This document shows, piece by piece, positions 9,452 through 19,949 of a stretch of 33,802 bases of DNA. The stretch is from assembly GCA_016204975.1 (NCBI GenBank), contig JACQJP010000029.1, positions 1 through 33,802 on the forward strand. Reading direction: 5' to 3'. This DNA comes from Elusimicrobiota bacterium (lineage in GTDB: Bacteria > Elusimicrobiota > Elusimicrobia > JACQJP01). Positions within the stretch are counted from its first letter, which is position 1; the number at the start of each line of letters is the position of its first letter. The notes beneath the pieces were generated by a model. The model made no database searches. It saw only the letters and a list, made by a program, of their open reading frames with translations, and was not told the DNA's origin. Both the position numbers and the translations under genes were made by a program.

Positions 9452-10204
9452 ATGGCGCCTCGAAGGGAGAAAAAAATTTGGGGGGCCCTGTGGCCGAAGA
9501 TCCGGTCCACCGTTCAAAAAAACCATCTGCTTTCCCCGGGAGACCGCGTGCTCGTCGCTTTCTCCGGCGGTCCGGACTCCACCTGCCTGGCCCACGCCTT
9601 GAAGCTTTTCTCCGTGCCCTACCGCCTTCAGCTTTTTCTCGTTCACTTTAACCACGGCCTTAGAGGAAAGGCCTGCGAGCGGGATGCGCAATGGACACAG
9701 CGCTGGGCCCGGAAACAAGGCCTGCCCATCCGCATCTTTTCCCTCCCAACCCGTCATGCGGCCCTACGCAGGGGAAATGGCACGGAGGAAGCGGCCCGGT
9801 ATCTCCGCTACCGGCGCCTGGAGAACCTGGCAAGGAACCTGAGATGTCAAAAAATCGCCACCGGTCATACCTTAGACGACCACGCGGAGACCGTCCTGCT
9901 CCATCTGCTGCGGGGAAGGCCCCGCGGCAGGCTCAAGGGAATTCCGGTCCTAAGACGCTTGACCCCACGCTCCTCCCGCAGGCTGATCCGCCCCCTGCTG
10001 GGAATCTCCCACGCGCAGGTCCTAAGGTACTTAAAGGCCCACCGACTCCGCTTCCGGCAGGACTCCACCAACCGCTCCCTCCGCTTTACGCGCAACCGAA
10101 TCCGCCGGCGCCTCATGCCCCTGCTGGAGCGCTTCAACCCCAAAATCAGGGAGCGCCTGGCGAGTCTTGCATCCGAAGGGGATTTAAGTTATCCTCAGAA
10201 GTGA
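9452..10204 (+). CDS. tilS: tRNA(Ile)-lysidine synthase (short form)
   Basis: PP-loop VLVAFSGGPDSTCLAHAL, ATGHTLDDHAETVLLHLLRG, RNRIRRRLMPLL. Confidence 0.88.
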   Translation: MAPRREKKIWGALWPKIRSTVQKNHLLSPGDRVLVAFSGGPDSTCLAHALKLFSVPYRLQLFLVHFNHGLRGKACERDAQWTQRWARKQGLPIRIFSLPTRHAALRRGNGTEEAARYLRYRRLENLARNLRCQKIATGHTLDDHAETVLLHLLRGRPRGRLKGIPVLRRLTPRSSRRLIRPLLGISHAQVLRYLKAHRLRFRQDSTNRSLRFTRNRIRRRLMPLLERFNPKIRERLASLASEGDLSYPQK

Positions 10205-10213
10205 AAACACACG

Positions 10214-10723
10214 ATGGAGATCCTGTTGACGGCGGAGGCGATCCAAAAACGGGTGCGGGAGATGAGCGAAGAGATCTCCCGGGACTACCGTGGAAAAAAC
10301 CTGCTTTTGATCGGGGTTTTAAACGGAAGCTTCCTGTTTCTGGCGGATCTGGTCCGGAACCTTTCGATCCCTTGCGCGGTGGATTTCATCTCCTTGCAAT
10401 CTTATAACGGCGCCTCCTCCACCGGAGCGGTCCGAACCCTGCTGGACCTGCGCAGAGAGATCTCCGACTACTGCGCGCTCATCGTGGAGGACATCGTGGA
10501 CACAGGACTCACCCTCTCCTACCTATTGAATACCCTCCAGGCCCGGCGACCCAAATCTTTGGAGATTTGCGTCCTGGCGGACAAGGCCGAGTGCCGGAAG
10601 GTTCCCGTCCCCATCCGCTACGTCGGCTTTACCGTGCCCAACCGCTTCCTGGTCGGCTACGGTCTGGACTACGAGGGCCAATACCGCCAGTTGCCCTATA
10701 TCGGAGTCCTGGATGCGCCCTAA
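10214..10723 (+). CDS. hpt: Hypoxanthine phosphoribosyltransferase
   Basis: LLIGVLNGSFLFLADL, ALIVEDIVDTGLTLSYLL PRPP-binding motif, VGYGLDY. Confidence 0.9.
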   Translation: MEILLTAEAIQKRVREMSEEISRDYRGKNLLLIGVLNGSFLFLADLVRNLSIPCAVDFISLQSYNGASSTGAVRTLLDLRREISDYCALIVEDIVDTGLTLSYLLNTLQARRPKSLEICVLADKAECRKVPVPIRYVGFTVPNRFLVGYGLDYEGQYRQLPYIGVLDAP

Positions 10724-13700
10724 CTCTTCTCGAAACCTTTGGCAGTTGGTTCTGTGGGGGGTCGCCTTCCTCTTCCTAATAATGGCCTTTCAGAGCCTGC
10801 GCCAAGGCGACCAAGAAGATCAGATTCCCTACTCCCGATTCAAGCAACTCCTTCGTAAAAACCAAGTCCTCTCGGTCACCGTGGGCTCCGACAAGATCCA
10901 GGGCCAATACACATCGGAAAAGGGAGAAAGCAAAAAGTTCCGCACCGTCCCCCTGCCGGACTCCAAACTGGTGGAGGAGCTGGACGCCCATCAAGTCTCC
11001 AACTACTCCGGGGAGCCGGACAAGAGCTGGCTCATGAGCATCCTGATGAACGTCGGATGGATCTTTCTTTTTTTTCTTCTCTGGTGGTTTTTGATCGTCC
11101 GACAGGTCCAGATGGGGGGCAAGCAGGCGCTTTCCTTCGGGCGTTCCCGATCCAAAATGCAGAATACCAAAAAATCCAAGATCACCTTTGCGGATGTGGC
11201 GGGATGCGACGAGGCCAAGGAGGAGCTGCAGGAGATCATCGAGTTCCTGAAAAATCCGGCCAAGTTCCAAAAGCTGGGCGGCAAAATCCCGCGCGGGGTG
11301 CTTCTCTACGGCATACCCGGCACGGGCAAGACCTTGTTGGCCCGGGCCGTGGCCGGGGAGGCCGGGGTGCCGTTTTTCAGCTCCTCCGGCTCGGAATTTG
11401 TGGAGATGTTCGTGGGGGTCGGCGCTTCTGTCACCGGCGATACGCCGGTGCTCATCCGCAAAAACGGGCGAACCAGACTCTTGCCTATTGCAGAGTTTGT
11501 AGACGCCTACTACCGCGATGGGGAGCACAACAGGGCGATCCCTATTGAGGACGTCGAGACCTTGGGGTTTTTTGAGCGAGAGAGCAAGTTCAAGGGTTCA
11601 AAGAAAAAGACCTACTTTGGCGGCAGTCGCTGGATTCGGGTTTCGGAAGTGTTTCGCCACAAGGCAGGCAAGGTATTTGAGATTCATTACCTGGGAGGAC
11701 AGATCCGAACCACCGAAGACCACAGCATTTTCATACGCACACGCAACGGCATCCGAGCCGTGGCCACCCGCGACCTAAAACCAGGGGACCGGCTGGTTTG
11801 CTTGCCCTATCTCTCCCGCAAACTTCACCATCACCGAGACAAAAAGATCATTCCCTTCGAAATCCGTGGCCACTGCTGGGAGCAATCCTTTGAGCCCGTA
11901 GAGTTGCCGGTGTGGTCCGAGCCTCCCGAATGGGCGGAAAAGTATGCCTTTGCCATAAATCAAAAAGCCTTCCGGAGCCAGCACGCCATTGCCCAAGCAA
12001 TCGGCGTCTCTCAGGCCACGGTTGGAAACTGGCAGAGATTTTTTCACAAGCCACAGGCCCTCTCCGATCAGCGAGGCTTCAGTCGTATTCCGCAAAAGGT
12101 CATGCTTTCACCTCAACTTCTCACGCTCTTTGGACTCTACACCGCTGAAGGACGATCGAACGGCGGACCGGAATTTTGCTTCGGCGCTCACGAGTCGGCC
12201 CTTCACCAAGAAACCCTGCATCTTATGCGCCAGATATTCGGGGTGCAGGGGCGCGTGGAAACCACCGACACCAACTCGGTCCGCTTGCATTTTCCCCCTC
12301 CTTTGTTAGGAGAGTTCTTTGAATCTCACTGCGGCAACGGTGCCCACCACAAGCACGTACCTGAGTTTCTCTGGAATTGTCCCAGGGAATACTTTTTGGC
12401 CTACCTGGAAGGTTGGCTGAAGGGAGATGGATATGCCGCAGCCGATGGAAAACTCTCCGGCACCTCGGTCTCCAAGCGACTGATCAGGGAACTCCTCTGG
12501 CTGTGCTCGATGCACGGCATCAAAGCAGGCATGCGCAAGATGGTATTTCCTGCAGGCCGACAGATTCGTAAAAACGGAAAGCCACTCCCCGAGACGACCG
12601 CCTGGAACCTGATCCTCTCCAAGAGCTGGAACCCTTTCCGACCCGGCCCACAATCCCCACAATCTAAATCCCTCATTGTCCGCCGCGTCGTAGAAAAACC
12701 TCACGCGGGCTACGTCTATGACCTTTGCGGATGCGACGGCGAGGCGTTCTTCGGCGGGGACAAACCCATCCTCCTCCACAATAGTCGAGTGCGGGATCTT
12801 TTTGAGCAGGCCAAGAAAAACTCCCCGGCGGTCATCTTCGTGGATGAGTTGGATGCGGTCGGACGTTACCGCTTTGCGGGAATCGGTGGGGGCCACGACG
12901 AAAGAGAGCAGACCTTAAACCAGCTCCTGGTGGAGTTGGACGGCTTCGACACCAAGGAAGGGGTGATCTTTCTGGGCAGCACCAACCGCCCCGACGTCAT
13001 CGACCCCGCCCTGCTGCGCCCGGGACGCTTCGACCGGCACGTCAACATCCCCCCTCCGGACATCAAAGGCCGCGAACAGATATTGAAGGTGCACGCTAAA
13101 AAGATCAAGCTGGCCCCGGAGGCGGACCTCTCCATCATCGCCAGAAGGACCCCCGGCTTTGTGGGGGCGGATCTGGCCAACCTGGTCAACGAGGGGGCGC
13201 TCCTGGCCGCGCGGCGCAACAAGCCTGCCGTGGAGATGCCGGAGCTGGAGGAGGCCATTGACCGGGTGATGGCAGGCCCCCAGCGTAAAAGCCGCCTGAT
13301 CTCGGACAAGGAAAAAAAGATCGTGGCCTATCACGAGGCGGGCCACGCCCTGGTGGCGAAGCTCAGCGCCCACGCCGATCCGGTGCATAAGGTCTCCATC
13401 ATCCCCCGGGGACCCGCCCTGGGCTATACCCTGCAGCTGCCGACCGAAGACCGCCTGCTCAACACCCAGTCCCAACTCACCCACCGCATTCAGGTTCTGC
13501 TGGGAGGACGCTGCGCGGAGGAAGTCGTCTTTCTAAAGGAGATCACCACCGGCGCCCAGGACGACCTGGAAAAGGCCACCCACCTGGCCCACAAGATGGT
13601 GACGGAATTCGGAATGAGCCCGCTGGGTCCGGTGAGCTACAAAAGGCCGGACGGAGAGGTCTTTTTGGGGCGAGACCTGGTCAGGGAGAGAGGCCTTTCC

Positions 13701-13886
13701 GAAATGACCGCCTCCTCTATTGACCGGGAAGTCAAAAAACTTCTGGAAACCTGCTACCAGCAGGCGCGCGCCATTCTCTTGAAATACCGGGCTGCCTTGG
13801 ACGCCCTGGCCGCAAAGCTGGTGGAGCAGGAAGTGCTGGAAGGAAAGGATGTGGACTCCATCTTAAAAAACTACTCCCCCGCCTAA
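10713..13886 (+). CDS. ftsH: ATP-dependent zinc metalloprotease FtsH with intein insertion
   Basis: Walker A GIPGTGKT, pore loop [31 protein letters not shown] zinc site; 1057 aa because of an internal intein. Confidence 0.95.
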   Translation: MRPNSSRNLWQLVLWGVAFLFLIMAFQSLRQGDQEDQIPYSRFKQLLRKNQVLSVTVGSDKIQGQYTSEKGESKKFRTVPLPDSKLVEELDAHQVSNYSGEPDKSWLMSILMNVGWIFLFFLLWWFLIVRQVQMGGKQALSFGRSRSKMQNTKKSKITFADVAGCDEAKEELQEIIEFLKNPAKFQKLGGKIPRGVLLYGIPGTGKTLLARAVAGEAGVPFFSSSGSEFVEMFVGVGASVTGDTPVLIRKNGRTRLLPIAEFVDAYYRDGEHNRAIPIEDVETLGFFERESKFKGSKKKTYFGGSRWIRVSEVFRHKAGKVFEIHYLGGQIRTTEDHSIFIRTRNGIRAVATRDLKPGDRLVCLPYLSRKLHHHRDKKIIPFEIRGHCWEQSFEPVELPVWSEPPEWAEKYAFAINQKAFRSQHAIAQAIGVSQATVGNWQRFFHKPQALSDQRGFSRIPQKVMLSPQLLTLFGLYTAEGRSNGGPEFCFGAHESALHQETLHLMRQIFGVQGRVETTDTNSVRLHFPPPLLGEFFESHCGNGAHHKHVPEFLWNCPREYFLAYLEGWLKGDGYAAADGKLSGTSVSKRLIRELLWLCSMHGIKAGMRKMVFPAGRQIRKNGKPLPETTAWNLILSKSWNPFRPGPQSPQSKSLIVRRVVEKPHAGYVYDLCGCDGEAFFGGDKPILLHNSRVRDLFEQAKKNSPAVIFVDELDAVGRYRFAGIGGGHDEREQTLNQLLVELDGFDTKEGVIFLGSTNRPDVIDPALLRPGRFDRHVNIPPPDIKGREQILKVHAKKIKLAPEADLSIIARRTPGFVGADLANLVNEGALLAARRNKPAVEMPELEEAIDRVMAGPQRKSRLISDKEKKIVAYHEAGHALVAKLSAHADPVHKVSIIPRGPALGYTLQLPTEDRLLNTQSQLTHRIQVLLGGRCAEEVVFLKEITTGAQDDLEKATHLAHKMVTEFGMSPLGPVSYKRPDGEVFLGRDLVRERGLSEMTASSIDREVKKLLETCYQQARAILLKYRAALDALAAKLVEQEVLEGKDVDSILKNYSPA
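11427..12782 (+). other. Intein (~452 aa) within FtsH, with LAGLIDADG-like endonuclease region
   Basis: N-extein ..[11 protein letters not shown] | [14 protein letters not shown] (block A) ... [12 protein letters not shown] (block B) ... [14 protein letters not shown] and [15 protein letters not shown] (DOD-like motifs) ... [24 protein letters not shown] | [14 protein letters not shown]. Removing it restores the FtsH consensus GVGASRVRDLF. Confidence 0.93.
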
Positions 13887-14758
13887 TGCCCTTGGCCGGC
13901 CTTCTCCCGAAAACATCCCTGAAAGAAACTCTCAAGGGCAGGCTTCCGAAAATCATGGGGGTGGTCAACGTGACCCCCGACTCCTTTTACGAGGGGGGGC
14001 GGTGCCCCCAGCCCTCCCAGGCCATAGAGCGCGCCCTACAACTCGTGGAGGAGGGGGCGGATATCCTGGACATCGGAGGAGAATCCTCCCGCCCAGGAGC
14101 CGAGCCCATCGGTCCAGCGCAGGAACTGGAGCGCGTACTGGAGGTGATCGAGGCCCTGGCTTCCAAAACCAAAATCCCCATCTCCATTGATACCGTCAAG
14201 GCCTCCGTGGCCTCCCAGGCCTTAAGGGCCGGGGCCTCCTGGATCAACGATATCTCCGCGCTCCGCTATGATCCCCAGATGCTGTCCGTTTGCCAAAAGC
14301 ACCCATGCCCCATTCTCCTGATGCATATGCAGGGAACTCCAAAGACCATGCAGCAAAAACCTGCCTATGCCCAGGTGGTCCCGGAGATCATCCGGTTTTT
14401 CAGGGAAAGGCTTCAAGTCTTAAGCCGCGGGGGAATTTCCCCGGAGCGTATCCTGCTGGACCCAGGCATCGGCTTTGGAAAAACGCTGGACCACAACCTC
14501 CAGATACTCAAAAACTTGGACGAGTTCCGGCGTTTGGGACGGCCGCTGGCGGTAGGGGCCTCCCGAAAATCCTTCATCGCCCAGGGCTGGAAAAGGACCC
14601 ATCCGGACGCAGAGGAACTCGCGCCCCCACAACGCCTGGAGGGCTCCCTGGCCGCCGCGATCTGGTGCGCCTGGAAGGGGGTGGAGATCCTGCGCGTCCA
14701 CGATGTCTTAGCCACCCGGCGTGCCCTGGCGGTGATCTCAGAGATTCAAGATGTCTAA
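13886..14758 (+). CDS. folP: Dihydropteroate synthase
   Basis: IMGVVNVTPDSFYEGG, DIGGESSRPGA, ILLDPGIGFGKT, VGASRKSFI. Confidence 0.93.
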   Translation: MPLAGLLPKTSLKETLKGRLPKIMGVVNVTPDSFYEGGRCPQPSQAIERALQLVEEGADILDIGGESSRPGAEPIGPAQELERVLEVIEALASKTKIPISIDTVKASVASQALRAGASWINDISALRYDPQMLSVCQKHPCPILLMHMQGTPKTMQQKPAYAQVVPEIIRFFRERLQVLSRGGISPERILLDPGIGFGKTLDHNLQILKNLDEFRRLGRPLAVGASRKSFIAQGWKRTHPDAEELAPPQRLEGSLAAAIWCAWKGVEILRVHDVLATRRALAVISEIQDV

Positions 14759-15545
14759 CCCATCGGTCCTGAGGACCCTCCTGGACATCCTGGACATCTT
14801 GGTGGTCACCTTTCTCACCTACCGCCTGGTCCTTTTGATCCGCGGCACCCGTGCGATGCAGGTGGCCTGGGGGCTGGTGATTCTTTTTCTACTGACCGCC
14901 CTGGCCCAGGCCCTGAAGCTCAAGGCCACCACGTGGCTTTTGCACCAGTTCTGGCTGGCCGGCATTGTGCTTTTGATCGTGGTCTTTCAGTCGGAGATCC
15001 GCGCCGCCTTGGCCAAGCTCGGCAGCCAATCCCTGGGAAACATCCTGGTGACCCCGAAGCTGGAGTTCATCGGTGAGGTGATTGAGGCGATCAAAGAATG
15101 CTCCGCAAAAAGGATCGGGGCCTTGATTGTTCTAGAGCAAGAGATCGGATTAAAAAATTTTGTGGAGACCGGGGCCATCTTGCATGCCGAGGTGAGCCGA
15201 GAGCTGATCCTGTCGCTTTTGAACCCCTCCTCCCCCCTCCACGACGGAGCCCTCATCATCGAGCATGCCCGGCTGACCGCGGCGGCATGCCTCTTGCCCC
15301 TCACCCAGGAGCAGGAGGTTTCAAAAATCCTGGGCACCCGGCACCGGGCGGCGATCGGCCTGACTGAAATCTCAGACGCCCTGGTTTTGGTTGTCTCGGA
15401 GCAGACCGGCGGGATCTCGCTGGCCCGAGGAGGGAAACTCCACCAGGATGTGGATCCGGAAAAGATGCGGGAGGAGCTCACGGCCCTCTACCGTTCCAAA
15501 GCGGAAAAATCGCTTTTGAGAAAGGTGGCCGCGGGAAAAACGTAA
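14751..15545 (+). CDS. cdaA: Diadenylate cyclase CdaA (DisA_N domain)
   Basis: N-terminal TM helices, LHDGALII (DGA) and GTRHRAAIGLTE (RHR) motifs; directly upstream of glmM. Confidence 0.92.
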   Translation: MSNPSVLRTLLDILDILVVTFLTYRLVLLIRGTRAMQVAWGLVILFLLTALAQALKLKATTWLLHQFWLAGIVLLIVVFQSEIRAALAKLGSQSLGNILVTPKLEFIGEVIEAIKECSAKRIGALIVLEQEIGLKNFVETGAILHAEVSRELILSLLNPSSPLHDGALIIEHARLTAAACLLPLTQEQEVSKILGTRHRAAIGLTEISDALVLVVSEQTGGISLARGGKLHQDVDPEKMREELTALYRSKAEKSLLRKVAAGKT

Positions 15546-15548
15546 GGC

Positions 15549-16898
15549 ATGGGCAAGCTTTTCGGAACAGACGGCATCCGAGGCATTCCGGGGGAGTTTC
15601 CGTTGATCCCGGAGTTCGTCTTTCGGCTGGGATATGTCACGGCCACGCTCCTGCGGCAGCAGTATCCCCAATACCCGCCCCGGGTGCTGCTGGCCCAGGA
15701 CACCCGAGGGTCAGGAGTTTGGCTGGGGGAAAGACTGGCCTGTGGCCTCGCCGCCGCCGGGCTGGAGGTGGAACCTCTGGGAGTCGTTCCCACCCCCGCA
15801 GTCTCCTACTGGATCGGAAAACGCAGGGCCCTGGCGGGGGCGATGGTCTCCGCTTCCCACAACCCTCCGGAGTTCAACGGAATCAAATTCTTCGGCCCGC
15901 ACGGGGACAAGATCTCCCCCCTGTTGGAAAACCTTATCGAGGAAAGGGCCCAAAGAACCTCCCCCAGCCCTTCCCTCTCCACACCTGTGAAACTTTCCCC
16001 CAACTCCCAGGTCCGGCTCCACTACCTGCGCTTTTTAAAAAGCACCGTTCCCGCGCTCACCGACTTCGACCGACTGCGCATCGTTCTGGATTGCTCCAAT
16101 GGAGCGGCCAGCGCAATTGGACCGGCACTTTTTGCGCAGCTGGGCGCACGGGTCTATCCCATCGCCGTCCGTCCGAACGGAAAAAACATCAACGTCCGCT
16201 GCGGAGCTCTCACCCCCCAGCACATGCAGAAAAAAACCAAGACAAAAAGAGCTTTCGCCGGAATCGCCCTGGACGGGGACTCCGATCGAGCCATCCTCTC
16301 GGATGAAAAGGGGCGTCTGCTCAATGGAGATCGCATTCTGGCCATGGCCGCCATGGATCTGAAAATCCAGAACCGACTCTCCAAAAACCTGGTCATCACC
16401 ACCCGGATGGCAAACTTGGGGCTTCTGCGATTTTTTAAAAAACAAGGAATCGAGTCCCGGGTGGTGCCGGTGGGAGACCGTTACATCGCCCAAGCCCTCA
16501 ACGACTCCGGAGCCATCCTGGGAGGGGAATCCTCCGGTCACATCATCTTCAAAGCCTTTTCCCCGACCGGAGACGGGCTCCTGACCGCCCTACAGGCCCT
16601 CTCCATCGCCAGGCGCTGGAGAAAGCCCCTGAGCTTCTTCCAAAGACTTTTCTCCAACACCCCCCAGATTCTTCGGAACATCCCCGCAGACCAAAAAATC
16701 CCCTTCGAAAAACTTCCGCGCCTTCAAAAATCCTTAGCCCGCGCAAAAAAAAGACTGGGGGAACGTGGCCGGGTCTGGCTTCGCTACTCCGGCACAGAGC
16801 CGGTGGCCCGCCTTCTGGTGGAGGGGCCGGACCGAGCCCAAATTCGAAAAATCGCCCAAGAGATCGAAAAAATGCTTCGGCAGGAAATGACTCGGTAA
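15549..16898 (+). CDS. glmM: Phosphoglucosamine mutase
   Basis: KLFGTDGIRG, MVSASHNPPEFNGIKFF, ALDGDSDR, RYSGTEPVARLLVEG. Confidence 0.93.
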   Translation: MGKLFGTDGIRGIPGEFPLIPEFVFRLGYVTATLLRQQYPQYPPRVLLAQDTRGSGVWLGERLACGLAAAGLEVEPLGVVPTPAVSYWIGKRRALAGAMVSASHNPPEFNGIKFFGPHGDKISPLLENLIEERAQRTSPSPSLSTPVKLSPNSQVRLHYLRFLKSTVPALTDFDRLRIVLDCSNGAASAIGPALFAQLGARVYPIAVRPNGKNINVRCGALTPQHMQKKTKTKRAFAGIALDGDSDRAILSDEKGRLLNGDRILAMAAMDLKIQNRLSKNLVITTRMANLGLLRFFKKQGIESRVVPVGDRYIAQALNDSGAILGGESSGHIIFKAFSPTGDGLLTALQALSIARRWRKPLSFFQRLFSNTPQILRNIPADQKIPFEKLPRLQKSLARAKKRLGERGRVWLRYSGTEPVARLLVEGPDRAQIRKIAQEIEKMLRQEMTR

Positions 16899-16909
16899 AG
16901 GAGACAACC

Positions 16910-17638
16910 ATGGTCAAGTTGGGAGTCAACGTGGATCACGTGGCCACCCTCCGGGAGGCCAGACGAGAGGCGGAACCCGACCCCATCGCCGCGGCCCGCG
17001 CCTGCCGCGCCGCCGGAGCCGATCTGATCGTCGCCCACCTGCGCCTCGACCGCCGGCATATGCAGGAGGAGGATCTTCTGCAACTGCGCCGGCAAATCAA
17101 AATCCCCCTGCACCTCGAGATTTGCGCCGCCTCAAAAAGCCTGCGCACAGCTCTCAAAATCAAGCCGGACTCGGTTTGTATCGTTCCGGAAAGGCCCGGG
17201 GAGGTAACGACCCTGGGGGGCCTGCAGCTTAGCTCGCAACACGCCCAAAAGGTGGCCGGGGCCACCCGGCAACTTAAGCGCGCGGGGATATTGGTCAGCC
17301 ACTTCATTGATCCCGAGGCAGCCTCGGTCCGAAAGGCAAAAAACCTCGGGGCGGATTGCGTGGAGCTGTGCACCCTAAAATATTCGGAGGCCAAAGGGGA
17401 ACACCGCAGGAAATCCGAACTGGAAAAGTTGGAGCTCTCGGCCTACCTGGCCTCGGAGTTAGGACTGGCGGTCCACGCCGGACACGGACTCAACTACCAC
17501 AACACCGCGGCAGTAGCCCACATCGCCTCCCTGGAGGCGCTCAACATCGGATTCTCCATCGTTTCCCGAGCGCTGTTTGTGGGACTCAAGCAAGCCGTTT
17601 ACGAAATGAAACTGCTGATTCTGCGCGCCACCACCTAA
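16910..17638 (+). CDS. pdxJ: Pyridoxine 5'-phosphate synthase
   Basis: LGVNVDHVATLREARR, VCIVPERPGEVTTLGGL, LAVHAGHGLNYHN. Confidence 0.94.
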   Translation: MVKLGVNVDHVATLREARREAEPDPIAAARACRAAGADLIVAHLRLDRRHMQEEDLLQLRRQIKIPLHLEICAASKSLRTALKIKPDSVCIVPERPGEVTTLGGLQLSSQHAQKVAGATRQLKRAGILVSHFIDPEAASVRKAKNLGADCVELCTLKYSEAKGEHRRKSELEKLELSAYLASELGLAVHAGHGLNYHNTAAVAHIASLEALNIGFSIVSRALFVGLKQAVYEMKLLILRATT

Positions 17639-17648
17639 GACGCGACCC

Positions 17649-19526
17649 ATGTGCGGCATTGTCGGATACATAGGGCCCAAACAAGCCCATCCCATTCTCT
17701 TAGACGGCCTCAAACGCTTGGAGTACCGGGGCTATGATTCCGCCGGCCTCTGCGTTGCCGGAGAAAATGGGAAACTCAGCATCCTGCGCGCCGCCGGCAA
17801 GATCCGGGTTCTGGAGGAGCTCCTGAAAAAAGATCCTCCGAAAGGAATCCGGGGCATCGGACATTCGAGATGGGCAAGCCACGGCAAGCCCTCCGAAGAA
17901 AACGCCCATCCCCACACCGACTGCAAAAAAGAGATCGTCATCGTTCACAACGGAATCATTGAGAACTATTTTTCCCTCCGAGAAGAGCTGGGGACCAAAG
18001 GCCACCGGTTTTCCTCAGAAACAGATACCGAAGTCATCACCCATCTTTTGGAGGAAAATCTCCAAAGGCTGAAATCCAGAGCCACACCCCATCCCCCCCA
18101 CCTTGCCCACCCTTTGCTGTTTCTGGCGGTTCAGGAAACCGTCAAAGAACTCAAGGGCTCCTTTGCCATGACCCTGTTATGGAAACAGGCCCCGGATACG
18201 CTGATCGCTGTCCGCAACGACTGCCCCCTGGCCATCGGGCTGGGGGATCGGGAATTTTTCGTGGCCTCCGACGTCCCGGCCTTTCTCCCTTACACCCGAA
18301 ACGTCCTGTTCCTGGAAGACCGGGAGATCGCGGTCCTGAGCTCCCAGCAATGCCTCCTGTTTAATTTTGAGGGGAAAAAGGTATCCCGCGAGCCCCTCTC
18401 CATCAAGTGGAACCTGAGCCAAGCGGAAAAAGGGGGGTATAAGCACTTCATGCTCAAGGAGATATTCGAACAGCCCCGCGCGGTGGAGGACACCCTCCGG
18501 GGGCGCATCGGGCCCAACTCCACCCCCGGTTTTCTCCAAGAGCTGAATCTGGATGCCGAAATTCTTAAAAGGGTTCGGCGCGTGCATCTGGTGGGCTGCG
18601 GGACCGCTTATCACGCGGGCCTGGTGGGAAAATACCTATTGGAACACCTCGCCGGAATCCCCTGCGAAGCGGAGATCGCCTCGGAGTTTCGCTACCGCAG
18701 GCCCACACTGGACCCGGAAACCTTGCTGATCGCCATCAGCCAATCCGGCGAAACAGCGGACACCCTCTCCGCGGTGCGGGAGGCCAAAAAGCGCACCTCG
18801 CACCTCTTGGCCATCTGCAACTGCGTCGGCTCCACGCTCACCCGGGAGGTCCCCTCTACCCTCACCACCCACTGCGGGCCGGAGATCGGTGTCGCCTCCA
18901 CCAAGGCCTTTCTGGGGCAGCTCACCGCTCTCACCCTGGTGGCCCTGCACGCCGGTTTCCTGCGGGGGCAACTATCGGCTGAGGAACTTCGGAGTTTCTC
19001 GGAAGAACTCCTAAAAATCCCCGGAGGGATCCGCCAGGTCCTGAAAGAGGAGCCCGCCGTCCTGAAAATCTCCAAGGAGATGTACAAGAAGGAACACCTG
19101 CTCTACCTGGGTCGCCATATCCAGTACCCCATCTGCCTGGAGGGGGCCTTGAAACTGAAGGAGCTCTCCTATATCCATGCCGAAGGCTACGCCGCAGGAG
19201 AGATGAAACACGGTCCCATCGCCCTCATTGATGAATCCATGCCGGTAGTGGCTCTGGCCACCCGATCCCGGCTCTATGATAAACTCTGCGGCAACCTCCA
19301 GGAGGCTGTGGCGCGCGGAGCGGTTTTGATCAGCGTGGTCAATCCCGGAGACCGAGCGGTGACTGCGCAGTCGGCCTGGACCCTGGAGGTCCCGGAGGTT
19401 CCGGAACTCCTTTCCCCTTTGGTCAACATCGTTCCCCTGCAGCTGTTCGCCTACCACATGGCCAGGCAAAGAGGCTGCGACGTGGACCAACCCAGAAATC
19501 TGGCAAAAAGCGTGACCGTCGAATAG
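17649..19526 (+). CDS. glmS: Glutamine--fructose-6-phosphate aminotransferase
   Basis: MCGIVGYIG N-terminus, two SIS domains (VGCGTAYHAG, SQSGETADT), C-terminal NLAKSVTVE. Confidence 0.96.
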   Translation: MCGIVGYIGPKQAHPILLDGLKRLEYRGYDSAGLCVAGENGKLSILRAAGKIRVLEELLKKDPPKGIRGIGHSRWASHGKPSEENAHPHTDCKKEIVIVHNGIIENYFSLREELGTKGHRFSSETDTEVITHLLEENLQRLKSRATPHPPHLAHPLLFLAVQETVKELKGSFAMTLLWKQAPDTLIAVRNDCPLAIGLGDREFFVASDVPAFLPYTRNVLFLEDREIAVLSSQQCLLFNFEGKKVSREPLSIKWNLSQAEKGGYKHFMLKEIFEQPRAVEDTLRGRIGPNSTPGFLQELNLDAEILKRVRRVHLVGCGTAYHAGLVGKYLLEHLAGIPCEAEIASEFRYRRPTLDPETLLIAISQSGETADTLSAVREAKKRTSHLLAICNCVGSTLTREVPSTLTTHCGPEIGVASTKAFLGQLTALTLVALHAGFLRGQLSAEELRSFSEELLKIPGGIRQVLKEEPAVLKISKEMYKKEHLLYLGRHIQYPICLEGALKLKELSYIHAEGYAAGEMKHGPIALIDESMPVVALATRSRLYDKLCGNLQEAVARGAVLISVVNPGDRAVTAQSAWTLEVPEVPELLSPLVNIVPLQLFAYHMARQRGCDVDQPRNLAKSVTVE

Positions 19527-19529
19527 CCC

Positions 19530-19949
19530 ATGAAAAAAAAAGCCCCCTGGGGAATCGGCATTGACATCGTGGAAATTAAGCGTATCCAAAGCCTAGCCCG
19601 ACGCAATGCGCGTTTTCTCTCTCGGGTCTTTACAGAGGAAGAAGTCCGCTACTGCAAAAGCAAAAGAAAAAAATGGCAGCATCTCGCGGTTCGATTCGCC
19701 GCCAAAGAAGCGGTCTGGAAGGCCCTGGGCCGCTATGCCCCTTCCCTGCGGAAGATCTCCATCCGCAACGACGCACAAGGAAAACCCATCGTCACCCTCC
19801 GCAGAGCTCCGGGTACCCGCCGGGGGCTCAGAGGGGCCCGGCGCGCCGGCACCCTCCGGCAGTCCCTTTCCCCCCAGGTGTGGATCTCTCTATCCCATTC
19901 CAATCACTACGCCGCCGCGGTGGCCTTGGCGGCAGGGTATGAAAAATAA
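19530..19949 (+). CDS. acpS: Holo-[acyl-carrier-protein] synthase
   Basis: GIGIDIVEIKRIQ, RFAAKEAVWKALG, SLSHSNHYAAAVAL. Confidence 0.9.
   Translation: MKKKAPWGIGIDIVEIKRIQSLARRNARFLSRVFTEEEVRYCKSKRKKWQHLAVRFAAKEAVWKALGRYAPSLRKISIRNDAQGKPIVTLRRAPGTRRGLRGARRAGTLRQSLSPQVWISLSHSNHYAAAVALAAGYEK
19793..19858 (+). repeat. Family-2 dispersed repeat copy C inside acpS
   Basis: CTCCGCAGAGCTCCGGGTACCCGCCGGGGGC; stem CGCCGGG...CCCGGCG; direct repeat CACCCTCCG at 19793-19801 and 19850-19858 (57-bp spacing). Confidence 0.6.

Noticed and set aside
16270-16290. GlmM metal-binding motif reads DGDSDR rather than the common DGDGDR
   Set aside because: A conservative variant in an otherwise normal GlmM with an intact SASHNPP phosphoserine loop; not strong enough to report as a finding.
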